This document shows, piece after piece, positions 1-10,601 of a stretch of 64,000 nucleotides of DNA. The stretch lies in contig NW_019776020.1 of the NCBI RefSeq assembly GCF_001039355.2, positions 22,448 to 86,447 of the forward strand, read 5' to 3'. The position numbers and the translations under genes are program-made. Source of the DNA: Lingula anatina. Its lineage: Eukaryota; Brachiopoda; Lingulata; Lingulida; Lingulidae. Under the pieces are notes generated by a model. It was not told the DNA's origin. It searched no databases and was given only the letters and a program-made list of their open reading frames with translations. The first letter of the stretch is position 1, and every line of letters begins with the position of its first letter.

Positions 1-271
1 ACAGCTTAATGTGGAGGAATGGAGTCTTTTCATTTAGTAATTTTCTCACTTATTTCGAGCCCCTTTAACTTGATCGTTATTATGACCATATATATGCGAG
101 TAGGCCTACTATGTAACGTACGTACACCTACTAGTATATTACATGGGGTTCGTATTTCTCTAGTCGGAACTGTTTGTTGTTATTCTTCATTTTAACGACA
201 TTGCCTACCAGTAGTTTGTGTCAATATAATTCCATATACATATATAATTTTTAAATCTGAAAAGATGTAAG
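1..271 (+). other. KHK: KHK intron upstream of first visible exon
   Basis: Non-coding AT-rich sequence left of the first recognisable ketohexokinase exon. The exon for the amino terminus (about 30 residues in the family) is not here and must lie outside the window. The splice acceptor I use is the AG at 270-271; its pyrimidine tract is weak, so the exact boundary is less certain than the others. Confidence 0.5.
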
Positions 272-381
272 AGACAACGCTGGCAACGCGGAGGGAACGC
301 CAACAACACCAGTACGGTTCTGTCTATCCTGGGAGCTCCGGTGGAGTACCTGGGTACGATAGCGAACAGCCACGAGCTAGG
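272..381 (+). CDS. KHK: KHK exon (equivalent to vertebrate exon 2)
   Basis: Encodes [16 protein letters not shown] and the following [11 protein letters not shown] stretch, the conserved glycine-rich sugar-binding region of ketohexokinase. It ends CTAGG before a GTAAGT donor, phase 2. The acceptor (AG at 270-271) has a poor pyrimidine tract. Confidence 0.88.
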
Positions 382-930
382 GTAAGTCCTACACAGGTAT
401 CCAAACAGGTAGATTGCTGTATGATACCAGCCGTTTGATTGTTGTCACCTGAGGCGGTCGTAAATGTGACTTTTTTCCTCTTCCGCCGCAGAATCTAATA
501 AATACATATGTAGGTCCGAGACTTTATGCCAATACTGCTTGAGGGTTTATATTTTATATATAACGGCAGCTAGAGAGATTTACTTTTTAGATAAAAACAT
601 GTTGGAAAAAACCCCAAAATAGTAAAGGACTATTTATTTTTTAAATATCAAATTCAACAGCTTATAACTGTGACGGCAAGTTCTAACGTGCGTTTATAAT
701 TAAATCAATTAATCTAGCACTCTGAAGTGGTGATTTTTAGATGATAAATATCTTTTTTTTTTGTCAGCTTTCTCCGTGACGACTATCAGCGTGCTGGTAT
801 TATAATAGACAACTGTGTTATAGTGGACAATTGTAGCTGCCCTGTCTCCCTCGTACTGCTCAGCTCGGTCTCAGGATCAAGAACTATTATTCACGACAGC
901 GGGTAAGACAGTTTCCAAACCGGGGACCCA

Positions 931-971
<41 letters not shown>

Positions 972-3466
972 GAAAAAAAACGTAATTCTGCAAATCCTAA
1001 GCGGGTCTCACAGCCCACATGAGAGTCTGCCCGTGTAAGGCCTCTAGCTCAACTTAGTCATCTTCGGTAACGAAGGACAGCCTTTTGATGACGATGAACG
1101 TCAAAATGTTCCCTCAACTTCATTTCAGGAACTTTTGTCCACGCTTCATGATGATAAAGGTACACTATTTGTGATTTTCCCGTCAAACAAGTTTTTTTTT
1201 TTCCTTTTAAAAATGTAACTGTTTTATATTTCAGGTCTCTACCTGAACTGACACACAAAGACTTCCAGGTCGACCTCGGTTCCTATGCCTGGGTACATTT
1301 CGAGGTAGGTTCACCGCTAACCTGTGAAAATAAATTATTATAAATAATAAAAAATAAAAAAGTCGTATTACTTCTAAAATTCTAAGATGTACTTTTGAGT
1401 GCGATATACAGGCAGGTTGGGTTGCTTTGCCTTATTATAATTCAACTTTTCTCCCTTAGATTAAGGTACATATCATGATAGAGCAAAATGATGAATTTTC
1501 TAGGTTTTAGCATTGCTACCATGGTACATCCAATCCGAAAACGACAGCGGTACTGCCTGGACCTAAATCACCGATTTAATATGAAAACCATTTTTAGAGT
1601 AACTACCTGTAGGTCCACAGATAAGACAAGCCCTAAGCCAGGTGGGGTTCGAGGAGTTCGAAGACCCCCCCCCCCCCCCCTTTTGGCCGGGAAAAAGTCC
1701 CCTCTGGGCACTAAGGTTTCACGGTAAAAGGTCCACTTTTTCAGAAAAAAAGAACCCCTTTTTAAAATTGCTGGATACAGGCCTGTAAGGACATTATTCG
1801 CGAGCGTTGATTATCACAAAAATATGACATCTAGGCGTTCCTCTTTTCAGGGGCGACCAAGCGCAGCAGAGCAGGTGAAGATGTTGAGAGATATAGATAA
1901 TCACAACGCGGACCTTGAAGAAAACGACAGGATAACCACCTCCGTGGAGCTAGAGAAAAACAGACCAGCTTTAGGTAATACATGGTAGGGGCCTATAAGA
2001 AAGGGTGTGTGTGTGGGGGGGGGGGGATAAATACCTGTACCAATATGTGTATCTGTACGGTGTATATGTAAGTTGGGCAAAAGATTTGAAAATGGCTTCT
2101 GAATTAAATGTCATATAAAATAGTATCATGTGATTTCAAATAACCCAACACAAATAGCATTTCTGAAATCCCACATATTCTGTTTTCCTTTTATCGCTGT
2201 GCCAACCAGGGCCGTCTAATTCGCCTTCTATTTATTTATATATGAACATGAATATAAACTTGCATATGAAGATACAGATATAACTGTAGAACGATCCACC
2301 ATATTGAATGTAAAATGTTCATGGATTATTTCAGCCCAGCTCATTGACAAAGCTGACTACGTGTTTATCAGCAAAGACTATGCCACAGCCCACGGATTCT
2401 ACAGCAAAGAGGACGCAGTGGAAGGGTTTGTGGATAAAATCAGAGAAGGGTAGGCAAATCTGTCGATTTTTAAATTAAAACTAAAATCTCTTTGTGCATG
2501 GAGGGAATGAAGATGACAATGATGATATGATATTATTCGCGGTTTATTGCCATGAAAAATTTACAAAAAATTTTAAGTTGAAGCAGGGCGCAGCATGCCC
2601 GCATAATTTTTCTTGAAAACTACACAGACTCTTATGGAAATACAAATGTAATATCCAGTACAGTCCCGGAGTATGACCCGGTGGTCGAAAATCTGGCTAT
2701 CCTTTTTCATCAAACCAGACACAACATGTTTAAAATGTTGCCATGTGGCCTTAACAGTGTTGGATGTCGAAAAAAATTAAATTATTTTCCTTTAGATATT
2801 TAGTTCTACCGACACAGTGTAGGATGTCATATTGATTATATATTCATCACTGTATAACTTGGTTTTATTCATACAAAATTGACAGCAGTAAAGTCAGCAC
2901 ATAGTTCAGTCCCCACACAGGTACATCCCAAATGCCTGCCAAATATGTATTCCGCACCATTCGGCAATTTGAAATCGGAAATTTAGTGGAATTTCGCAAA
3001 AATTCAAGTTGGGCGAAGTTCAAGAGTCTCATAAGATACCAAGTGAACAATCAAGTTTTCTTCGACAATATTGAGTTCAAAGTTGGCTGGTTATGCGGAG
3101 ACTGCTTTATATTTATATATCTATCTCTCTAACTGTTTTTGCGTCATGAATGTTTTTACACGTTTCAGAGCGACGGTAATATGCGCGTGGGGAGAGGACG
3201 GCGCCTGCGCAAAACCAAAAGGAGAGCCAACTATATCTGTGCCCGCCATTTCACCCGGAACTATTATTGATACTCTCGGAGCAGGAGATACTTTTAATGC
3301 GGCCATGATACACGCACTCTGCAAAGGTGCAGTGCTGCAATCCGCTCTAACATTTGCCTGTAAAGTTGCTGGAGAAAAGTGTGGAATGAAAGGCTTTAGT
3401 GGCTTGCGATACACAGATCTGTCATTTGAAGCAGAGAGCGATGGTAGTTCTAGTGGCAGCAAATAG
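272..3466 (+). CDS. KHK: Ketohexokinase (fructokinase), 3' six exons; 5' end outside window
   Basis: Six exons (272-381, 768-902, 1235-1304, 1851-1974, 2335-2449, 3169-3466) join with consistent phase into 283 residues plus a TAG stop. The product is a PfkB-family sugar kinase. In the known family it phosphorylates D-fructose to fructose 1-phosphate with ATP in the cytosol. Seen directly: the early substrate-site stretch [19 protein letters not shown], the SGSRTI stretch before the lid region, and the family signature [11 protein letters not shown], with the catalytic aspartate codon at 3287-3289. The order and spacing match vertebrate ketohexokinase closely, and the C-terminal CGMKGFSG resembles the family's end. 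The protein ends in a short Ser/Gly-rich tail that vertebrate enzymes lack. About 30 N-terminal residues are missing because the first exon is off the left edge; total length would be about 315. The gene converges with the myosin gene. Confident on family; orthology to KHK rather than another PfkB kinase is well supported by the whole-length match. Confidence 0.93.
768..902 (+). CDS. KHK: KHK exon (equivalent to vertebrate exon 3)
   Basis: A 135-nt exon behind a strong T-rich acceptor (ending TTGTCAG) and before a GTAAGA donor. It encodes [13 protein letters not shown] through [11 protein letters not shown] and covers the segment that vertebrates encode in two alternative, equally long 135-nt exons (3A and 3C). 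Only one version is visible here. Confidence 0.92.
934..968. repeat. (CA)n microsatellite
   Basis: About 17 CA dinucleotides in the KHK intron, 31 bases after the donor at 903. Confidence 0.95.
1235..1304 (+). CDS. KHK: KHK exon (equivalent to vertebrate exon 4)
   Basis: 70 nt between TTTCAG and GTAGGT. Encodes [19 protein letters not shown] then VHFE, matching the ketohexokinase strand that ends in the WIHIEGR motif of vertebrates. Ends in phase 0. Confidence 0.92.
1851..1974 (+). CDS. KHK: KHK exon (equivalent to vertebrate exon 5)
   Basis: 124 nt between CTTTTCAG and GTAATA. Encodes [19 protein letters not shown] and a following [11 protein letters not shown] stretch, the counterpart of the vertebrate RNASEQVKML and VSVEVEKPR segments. 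Confidence 0.92.
2335..2449 (+). CDS. KHK: KHK exon (equivalent to vertebrate exon 6)
   Basis: 115 nt between ATTTCAG and GTAGGC. Encodes [15 protein letters not shown], the counterpart of the family's VVFVSKDVAKHLGF, and ends at REGA across the intron. Confidence 0.92.
3169..3466 (+). CDS. KHK: KHK last coding exon with catalytic GAGD
   Basis: Starts after GTTTCAG and carries the rest of the kinase to a TAG at 3464-3466. Contains the nucleotide-site [10 protein letters not shown], the anion-hole and catalytic-base signature [11 protein letters not shown], and [15 protein letters not shown]. In vertebrates this stretch is split over two exons, so an intron is absent here or was gained there. 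The final SDGSSSGSK tail is extra relative to vertebrate enzymes. Confidence 0.95.
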
Positions 3467-4025
3467 ACACGAACATATGCAGCCTACTTAAAGAACTTAC
3501 CTTGTAGGCCTACATGTATTTGGTGATTTTAAAACTGTAACACATTTACCCGGATTGAAAGCCAGTTCCCATCCATAGTGTGTCGAGTTTAAGGTGGCGT
3601 GTGCGTTGTAGTGACACCCCCATAACGTTACTAGTCACCTTTAAAGGAGGCTAACCTCATCATCGATCAGCACTAGTAGTGCCTTTATATAATTAGGCCT
3701 ATTTTTAGCGCCTCTTCCCCGTTGTTATTCATTGTTTATTTATTATATTTATTCATTGTTTATTTATTATATATTTATTTTTTGCATGATTGCCACACAG
3801 TACTATTCTGCCCTTCACAATGGCCAGGGTTTTTTTTTTTTTACTAAATATTCACAGATATGTCTCTGGTTAAATGATGGGACTTTTATTTTTTTATAAA
3901 TTTGTGGAGATAATTAACCCAGGCGGCAAAGAGTTTTTGTGGTTTTAAGAAAAAGTATGTTATACATAGCAAAAAAAGGATTTATCAAAATAAATGTTTT
4001 AAAAATAAATTGAAACATTTTAGAC
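3467..4025 (+). other. KHK: Probable KHK 3' untranslated region
   Basis: AT-rich sequence after the stop, without further coding signal. Canonical AATAAA hexamers occur at 3989-3994 and 4004-4009, so cleavage is likely just beyond 4010. The stretch 3848-3867 matches 20 bases of the foldback element at 38548-38705, suggesting that part of this UTR derives from a transposon. Confidence 0.55.
3989..4009 (+). terminator. KHK: Candidate KHK polyadenylation signals
   Basis: Two AATAAA hexamers, 3989-3994 and 4004-4009, about 530 bases after the KHK stop codon in AT-rich sequence. They are the first good signals downstream, but transcript data would be needed to know which is used. Confidence 0.4.
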
Positions 4026-4026
4026 T

Positions 4027-4068
4027 CCATTTGAAGACACGCCATTTCCATTTGAAGACACGCCATCT
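4027..4068. repeat. 21-bp tandem duplication
   Basis: Two adjacent copies of a 21-bp unit beginning CCATTTGAAGACACGCCAT, differing at one base near the end. It lies just past the KHK polyadenylation signals. Confidence 0.85.
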
Positions 4069-5076
4069 ATTGTAGCGACTGGAATAATTTTTACTTTAAG
4101 AAAGTCATAAAATTTGAATACTTGCTTTCTCAAAATCGAGTTTATATAAAAATGTCAATATTTTTATTTGCCGTTGTGTCAAATGTAACCAAAATAACGA
4201 TTTAAGAAAATCGCAATTTTCAAATCAAAATGACACTACAAAAATCTCTGTGGAAGAGAGAAGCCCCCCCCCCCCCACCATGTCTCCTCCCCCCAACCAA
4301 CAGGTCCTAACAGAGTAAGAACGTAAATGAAACGGCAGTAGTATTGCCCAAATGGTTATATTCAATGGAATCCCAGCATCATATACTCGAATGAAACAAG
4401 AAAATAGTTGATAATATTTTTCTTCTTTTATTGTCGGCATGATTTTAGCAACTCGAATGGGATGGTGAACCACTGTGCCTTTAATTATTAGAATATTGTC
4501 ATTCTATTGAAGTTTAAAACGAGTCTTCCTCGCGGAAAATTGGTGGTTTGGGTGTCGTACGTTATTATATAATTCAGGTAAGCGTAAATGGTGAGAAGTG
4601 TTCCCATGTTTCCAAGGTCAGTTGAAAATGCAGAACAAAGAAGCCTCGTGTGTTACTTTGCTACATTACAATTTCCGAACGCAGGTCGAATTTTAGGCAT
4701 TATAAGGATAAACGACAGCCGTTTGTTGTAAGTATTATAAGGGTGATATCACATTACTTATTTGACATTGGTGTACTTTTTTCCTCCTAGATTCAACATT
4801 TTGTATTGATATCTCTTATTACATGTTTATTGTAGGAAATTAGAGACATGCATTGAAGGTATGGACGATATTTGCCTGAATTGGTGCATTTTGCACTCGA
4901 CGCATACAATCGGGTTATGACAATGGGGTAATTTTACTGACATAAACGACTCTTTTCTTGAGCGTTACACATAATTTTTCTTATAAACTGTCTCTAAGCA
5001 GATTTGTTTGCAAGTATTTTTTTATTATTTTCAGTAAGTACGAAGATTCTCCACTAGGTGTGACAATGTGCCAATT

Positions 5077-5080
<4 letters not shown>

Positions 5081-5164
<84 letters not shown>
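5081..5164. repeat. (AT)n microsatellite
   Basis: About 42 uninterrupted AT dinucleotides. Reading frames across it on either strand are pure Ile-Tyr artefacts. Confidence 0.98.
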
Positions 5165-5170
<6 letters not shown>

Positions 5171-5392
5171 TGCATTTATTGGAAAGGTGAATAAAGTTTT
5201 TCTTTGGGTTTATTTTGCGTGGTCCAACCTTCCAGATCACATTGTTGAAAAATAGACTCGTGCACTGTTTCATTAATTTGTACACATCATCTCATGAAAG
5301 TGGACTTCTCCTAGTTTTATTGGCTCTTCACTGCCGTCTACGAAGAGATTGGAAAAAGCCTCCGTCACACAGACTCACACATCGTACTACAG

Positions 5393-5576
5393 TAGCTGGG
5401 TCGTTCCAGCTCTGTGGGAGATTCTTGCTATTTAAGTGTAATCAATGGAATCAGCTTACTCAGCACGACAGTTGATTTCCCACTAGCTGCTCGAAGAGGC
5501 GTGTCTAATAATTAAGCCGATTCCACTGATTGCGCTTCAGCGAGAATCCCCCTGTAGAGTTGGGCCGACCCAGCTA
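5393..5576. mobile_element. Foldback MITE, TA-flanked family, copy 1
   Basis: Long imperfect terminal inverted repeats of about 65-70 bp. The left end reads TAGCTGGGTCG and the right end CGACCCAGCTA, and both arms continue with GATTCT(T/C)GCT and AATCA(A/G)TGGAATC. The element is bounded by TA on both sides, as expected for Tc1/mariner-type non-autonomous elements. There is no coding capacity. It is related to the copies near 40.6, 42.6, 54.1 and 56.2 kb. Confidence 0.75.
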
Positions 5577-6193
5577 GTACGATGGGTTTATCTGAATGCG
5601 GTCATAGACATCGGATATTTGTTTGAAAGAACCTACCAAGATCGCCCGGCTTGGTGATTTGTCTTCTAGCTAATTTGCAGCGTTGATATTTTATATGAAA
5701 TGTACATTATGCTTTGGGATGTATCATTCGACTACAACGTGCATCAAATAAAAATGGGTACAAGGAGCACTTACAGATGACAAAAAGAAAGAAATGATCT
5801 ATAGTAGACGTCAACCCTGCGCGTTGGTGGTTTGATACGCGTATCATAGAGATGCTTGTTATAGGGTGTACCGACACGTCGTAGTATAGCACTTTGTCCC
5901 TAAATCGCGTTTTTATTTGGGTCCAGATTGACAGTTTTGATCTAAACAGCTGCTGTTTTGTGTTTAGAACACGACCCTTTGATCTCAAACTTTGCCTTTT
6001 TACAACCATGCAAGATTCATTTACACAGATCTTCGTAACGAAATTGCCATTTGTGACTTGGAGCAGCATGTCGGTGAACGCGATTTCCGAATTAGTGACT
6101 TGGAAGATAAATAAATAAATACGAAGAATGAGACTGAATCAGCACCAACTCCTATCAGTAAGTCGCTAAAATATCAAGCGCTTTCCGAGACTA

Positions 6194-6245
6194 CGGTTAA
6201 CCATGGACCTAACTAGAGATTCTAATTAGGTCCATGGGTTAACCG
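6194..6245. repeat. Short inverted repeat (hairpin)
   Basis: Arms of about 20 bp reading CGGTTAAC(C)CATGGACCTAA and its complement, with a one-base indel and a spacer of about 12 bp. Function unknown; it may be a small foldback element. Confidence 0.75.
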
Positions 6246-6615
6246 ATGTGGCACAAATGTGTAAGATTTGTCGTTACCCACCTCCAAACACCGTCGCTAT
6301 TTTTTTTTCTTTTTTATGTGTACCCCCACCCCACTTAGGGCATGCTACAGATACTTAGTCATGAAGATCAAACCGTATGACTAAGGAAAATGCTGAAATT
6401 TACTGAACAAGCAGAGATACAATACGTTGCTGACGACAACTACACAAGCTAGTACATGTACTTTGTTTGATGGTTCGTGACAATATTCAGCTACGTTAAA
6501 GAAATGTGTATTGTGTTGTACCCAAAAGGCAAATGTGTTCAGACGTAATGTTTTTTTCTGTCAAAATCGGTAAGTCTCTGATGTTTATTCTACTTATAAC
6601 TGTTAAATAAAATGT

Positions 6616-6713
6616 AAATTCGTCCAAAACTATTTTTATAGGGGGCGCCAAATATAATTATTTTAAATTCGTTCACAATTATTTTAATAGGGAACGCCAA
6701 ATATAATTATTTG
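6616..6713. repeat. Diverged tandem duplication of about 49-54 bp
   Basis: Two neighbouring copies each contain AAATTCGT(C/T)CA, an AT-rich stretch, and (G/A)CGCCAAATATAATTATTT. They differ at several bases, so the duplication is not recent. Confidence 0.7.
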
Positions 6714-9700
6714 TAGTTCGACAGTAAACGCAAATTTGTAAGATGACTTTGAAGCTCTGATTTTGATGACATTTTGTGTAGTTGTGCGGTCGCATATTAA
6801 GAAAGCTAAACGGTAAAATCTTTCTCATGTCACCCCTCATTCTTTTACTACTCCATGTCGCATTTATTTCTAGATTTCTTTTAATTATTCAAAGTCGTTT
6901 CCATCACAAATTCCCTAAACAAAGTCAAAATCTACTGCGTTTCAGTCTTGTTAACGTGCCAATTTTTGCAGACGTGTCTATATTAAACTGGAACAGGACG
7001 TAATAACACAACACGTCAACGTCTTTTCAATTGACTAGTTCCCGTTTTCTGATTTATTATACATAAATGATAGTTAACTATGCAAAACATCCATCTGTTT
7101 CTAATCTATAGCAATCTGTGAAACCAACACCTAACCAAATACTATATCAACAGCCAAAAGTACTTTCGAAAACTAGCTATTATAATTAAACCGAAAAAGC
7201 ATAATTTATTACTGACGTCTTACAAAGAAACATAGATCTACAAGTTACCAAGATACTCTAGAAGTACAAGCTTGCGTTTAATTCGTTGACTTTTTATGTC
7301 GTATATCGTCTGTAGCACCAAAGATGTCTTAGGACTAAATATTAACACATTGTCATAAATTACAAGACCAATTTACTTATAGTGCCATCTACAAGTGGTG
7401 CATACTGTCATTTTTGCATAAAAAAAGAAAGAAAAAATTGTGCCATGTTTTCATACTTCATTTCAGAATTTGACGGAATATAATCTAACTAAATCTCACA
7501 AACAAATAACAAGTTTCACAAAGTTGATACACTCAAATGTTTGCTCACCAACATGTCCAATTAAGACTGTTCTGTAATCCAATATCAACTGCACATGAAG
7601 TAAAAAGCCTACAGATGTATAATAAGAATAAATATTTTTTCATGCAGCAAACATAACTGAAGCTTGACTTTCCCAATCTCAGATTGGTTAGAGAAACGAT
7701 GTGTGTCTGTATATTTATATCAACTACTTATAAATGTTGTGCTCACTTTCTATATTGACACGCACATAAAATAATAATATTGATAATCAACAAGAAAGCT
7801 CAACTAACAGAATAAATAAACTTCCCAACTAGCACAATGTACATCTTGCACAACCAAGCCAACATCAGGCGATGTTATAAACCAACGGTCTTTTATCAGA
7901 TAAAATTTTTACTTTCACAATGCTTTAATTTTTTTCATAATTAGTAATCACCCATTTTAAGATAAAATTAAAGCACTCTTATGCAATATTTTTAAACAAT
8001 AAAATCGTTTGAAAGCTGACAAAACATTTGGCTTTTATGAAATCTTTTTACGTGCCTTGAATAATATAACACAGGAATAAAAAAATTTAACATGAAAATA
8101 AAAAGCACATGCATATGTTTTAATATTACAAAACAATATCAATAACATACATAAGACTGCAAAAACCAAAAACTACACTTCAGCTAAACTGACTCTATAA
8201 AGCAAGTAATACCAAAATTGTTGAGCTTGTTTTGTGTAAATTTTCTATGCTCACAAATGATGCAATATTGACTGGACTTCACTGTGAGAAAAATTCTAAA
8301 TACCTTAATTTTTTTACAACACTCACCAAGGATCAGTTTTACAAACATTCTTTTGGACCAAATCTTTTGGTCTAAAACAGTTGCCATTTCTTTGTTGCTC
8401 TAAATTGGACTTATTACTTAATATAACTAGACTTCTACTAATTTCACTTGGGTCAAAATATATAAAACCCAACAGTCAGCCTAAAGTTCTTTTGTGAAAG
8501 TAGTTGATTCAAGCACAGTAAAATGCTACATAAGTACATGCACTTAATTTGGTCCAGACCTTCTGTATGAATGTGCGTTGAGATAGTACAAAGTCTACAT
8601 ATACTACATCTACTGGTATCGTATATGCTAGTATATATATAATATATATTTAAGTAACACAATATAAAGATACTCCTTAACAATATATTAACAGATTCAA
8701 CTAATTTTCTTTTAAAGAATATTATGTTTAAGTGGTCTACTTATAATTATCAGAACAATCAATATTTAGCATCATGGTGATCACTGATGAATGTCTGAAA
8801 ACTAAAACTATCTTAATAACTAGCCATGCTTATTAATATTAATTTCAGAATGGTACATCTTGTATGGCTTATCTTGTTGCGTGCTGACATCTATATTCTA
8901 AAAGAGGGTACTGACAGGTGATGCTTTCTTGATTTTCAGGTGGCCTAGACTGTGACAGAGTGGATTTTTTGAGGTCAAACCCATAAGAATAAATTAGAAA
9001 TTTATAAACTATCTATCATAACTTAAACAATGTCCATAAATATATGGAAGCATGAGGTCAGATTGTATGTCTAAATTGTCCATGAACTGACCTGCAGGAA
9101 AGCTCAAAGGCCACATTTCTGAGGAATCTTACGGTGGTCACTACTAGAAACATTTCTTTTCTCGTTGACGCTGCTGTCTGTAGAATTACTTATATGGAAT
9201 GGCTAACATTCAATGTTTATTTTCGTAGTAAACGTTTTGAGATTTAGCTGGGACGTTTTGTCCCAAGTCCCGAGTTGAAGTAGTTGTACCAGTAATGTTC
9301 TGTATCACAATTACAAACAAATGATGAAAAGCAAAATACTCAAAAACAGATTATATCTCAGAGTTAAAACTTATATGGAATAAAGAATAAGTGTAGCTGT
9401 ATGACAGTTTAGATGGAAAGGGTTTATATAACACATTTCTTGCACTAAAATAGACAATAATTTTACAGTTCAAAATCCAAACCAGTGCCTGAATATATTT
9501 TCAAACTAGGTGAAACTCCCTCAAAACTTTGCCCAAACTATCCAAAATCTGAAACTACTTCAAAATTTGAAACCAGAGGAGAATATTAAGTCTGACAGCT
9601 TTGACCCTTTGCTGTAACTTTTTTAGTTTCTTCAGTGCAAGAATACTAATATTCCCCTAAAATAACATTTAGTTAGGAGAACATGAAAGTGGATTCAGAA

Positions 9701-10287
9701 ATTCTGCAAAGTGAGTTGGTTGAATACCACCGAGTATATGTTGGTGAGTCAATAAAAATGATAAATCTTGAAATGGTAAAATACCGTATCAGAATGAATG
9801 ACGCATATGAAAATTTTAACTATGTAACTATTGAAACTAAAACATCAAACCAAATCAGTTATGAACAAAAACATTCTTACCTTGGTTGTTGGATCATATA
9901 TGATATTTAGCACAAGCTGAAATTAATTTCACACGGTTAGCTTGCGGTCAACCTGGACGTAGGTCTTCATCAGACGGAGGTGAGTTGTTATAAGCTAATG
10001 GTATGATAATTATATTCAGCTTGTGTTTATAAGTATCATCTATAACAGAATTATGGTTCACAGAAAATCTTAAGGTCACTTACAAGGTTCCTTCTTCTTT
10101 TAGTCTAAAAACTCAACTCTCACACCAAACCTTAATTGTTTTGACTCATATTTCTACAGTAATGATTCTAGTCACCTCTGATAAATCAAGTCACCTTCAG
10201 TGGCGTATTCATTTTAAAACAGTCCCGCACTGCTATAATTGCTTACTTAGTCCCCTTCATGAAGTGGTCTAACCAAATTTGGGCAGC

Positions 10288-10389
10288 TAATCCCATCTCT
10301 GTTCACCTCAAGTAGTAGTCTATCTGAATTAAGAAGGCCTAGTCCATCTCTGTTCACCTCAAGTAGTGGGCTATCTGAATTTACAAGGC
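10288..10389. repeat. Tandem duplication of about 52 bp
   Basis: Two copies of a unit containing CCATCTCTGTTCACCTCAAG and CTATCTGAATT, with a handful of differences. It lies just downstream of the myosin stop codon (minus strand), so probably inside the 3' UTR. Confidence 0.8.
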
Positions 10390-10477
10390 TAAGCCCAGCC
10401 AATTCATTATATTTTCCTTGTGGACACTGACCCAGTTCTGTCTTTGCTAAGTTTATGAACTTGACATCGCATCTAGA

Positions 10478-10601
10478 TTAAGTTTCTAAGATTTCAAAAC
10501 TGTTATTTTTCTTGCTAATTTTCACCCCTCCCATGTTGTTTCCGGAATTAGCTTCTTTGAAGGCCATTTGCGTAGACTTCCCACTTAATTCTGCTTGGAA
10601 G
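10478..10601 (-). CDS. MYO1B: Myo1b last coding exon and stop
   Basis: 124 nt, residues 1038-1078 then TAA at 10478-10480. [17 protein letters not shown] then [15 protein letters not shown]. The KKNNxxxE ending matches the vertebrate Myo1b terminus, which is why I accept this short exon. Confidence 0.88.

Larger units (their letters stand above)
4069..10477. other. Interval between convergent KHK and myosin genes
   Basis: About 6.4 kb with no coding region I can support. It contains the long AT microsatellite at 5081-5164, a foldback element at 5393-5576, a short inverted repeat at 6194-6245, a tandem duplication at 6616-6713 and another at 10288-10389. The right part must include the 3' untranslated region of the myosin gene (minus strand). 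Its polyadenylation site is not determined: an AATAAA on the minus strand occurs at 9216-9221, among others. Confidence 0.6.

Noticed and set aside
1645-1665. GGTTCGAGGAGTTCGAAGA, resembling a tRNA T-arm
   Set aside because: No cloverleaf can be built around it and the A-box is missing; it precedes a C homopolymer in a KHK intron.
3121-3462. A 113-codon minus-strand frame opposite the last KHK exon
   Set aside because: It is an antisense shadow of the real KHK coding exon.
4560-4590. AATTCAG followed by GTAAGCG, a donor-like site in a CpG-containing stretch
   Set aside because: There is no matching acceptor or coding sequence downstream on the plus strand before the myosin gene; a lone donor is not evidence for a gene.
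4981-5285. Ile-Tyr repeat frames on the minus strand
   Set aside because: Direct translation of the (AT)n microsatellite.
9683-9910. A 75-codon plus-strand frame starting MKVDSEILQSELVEYH that looks superficially protein-like
   Set aside because: No homology is recognisable, it has no splice partners and it lies antisense in the probable 3' UTR region of the myosin gene. Its length is within chance for AT-rich DNA.
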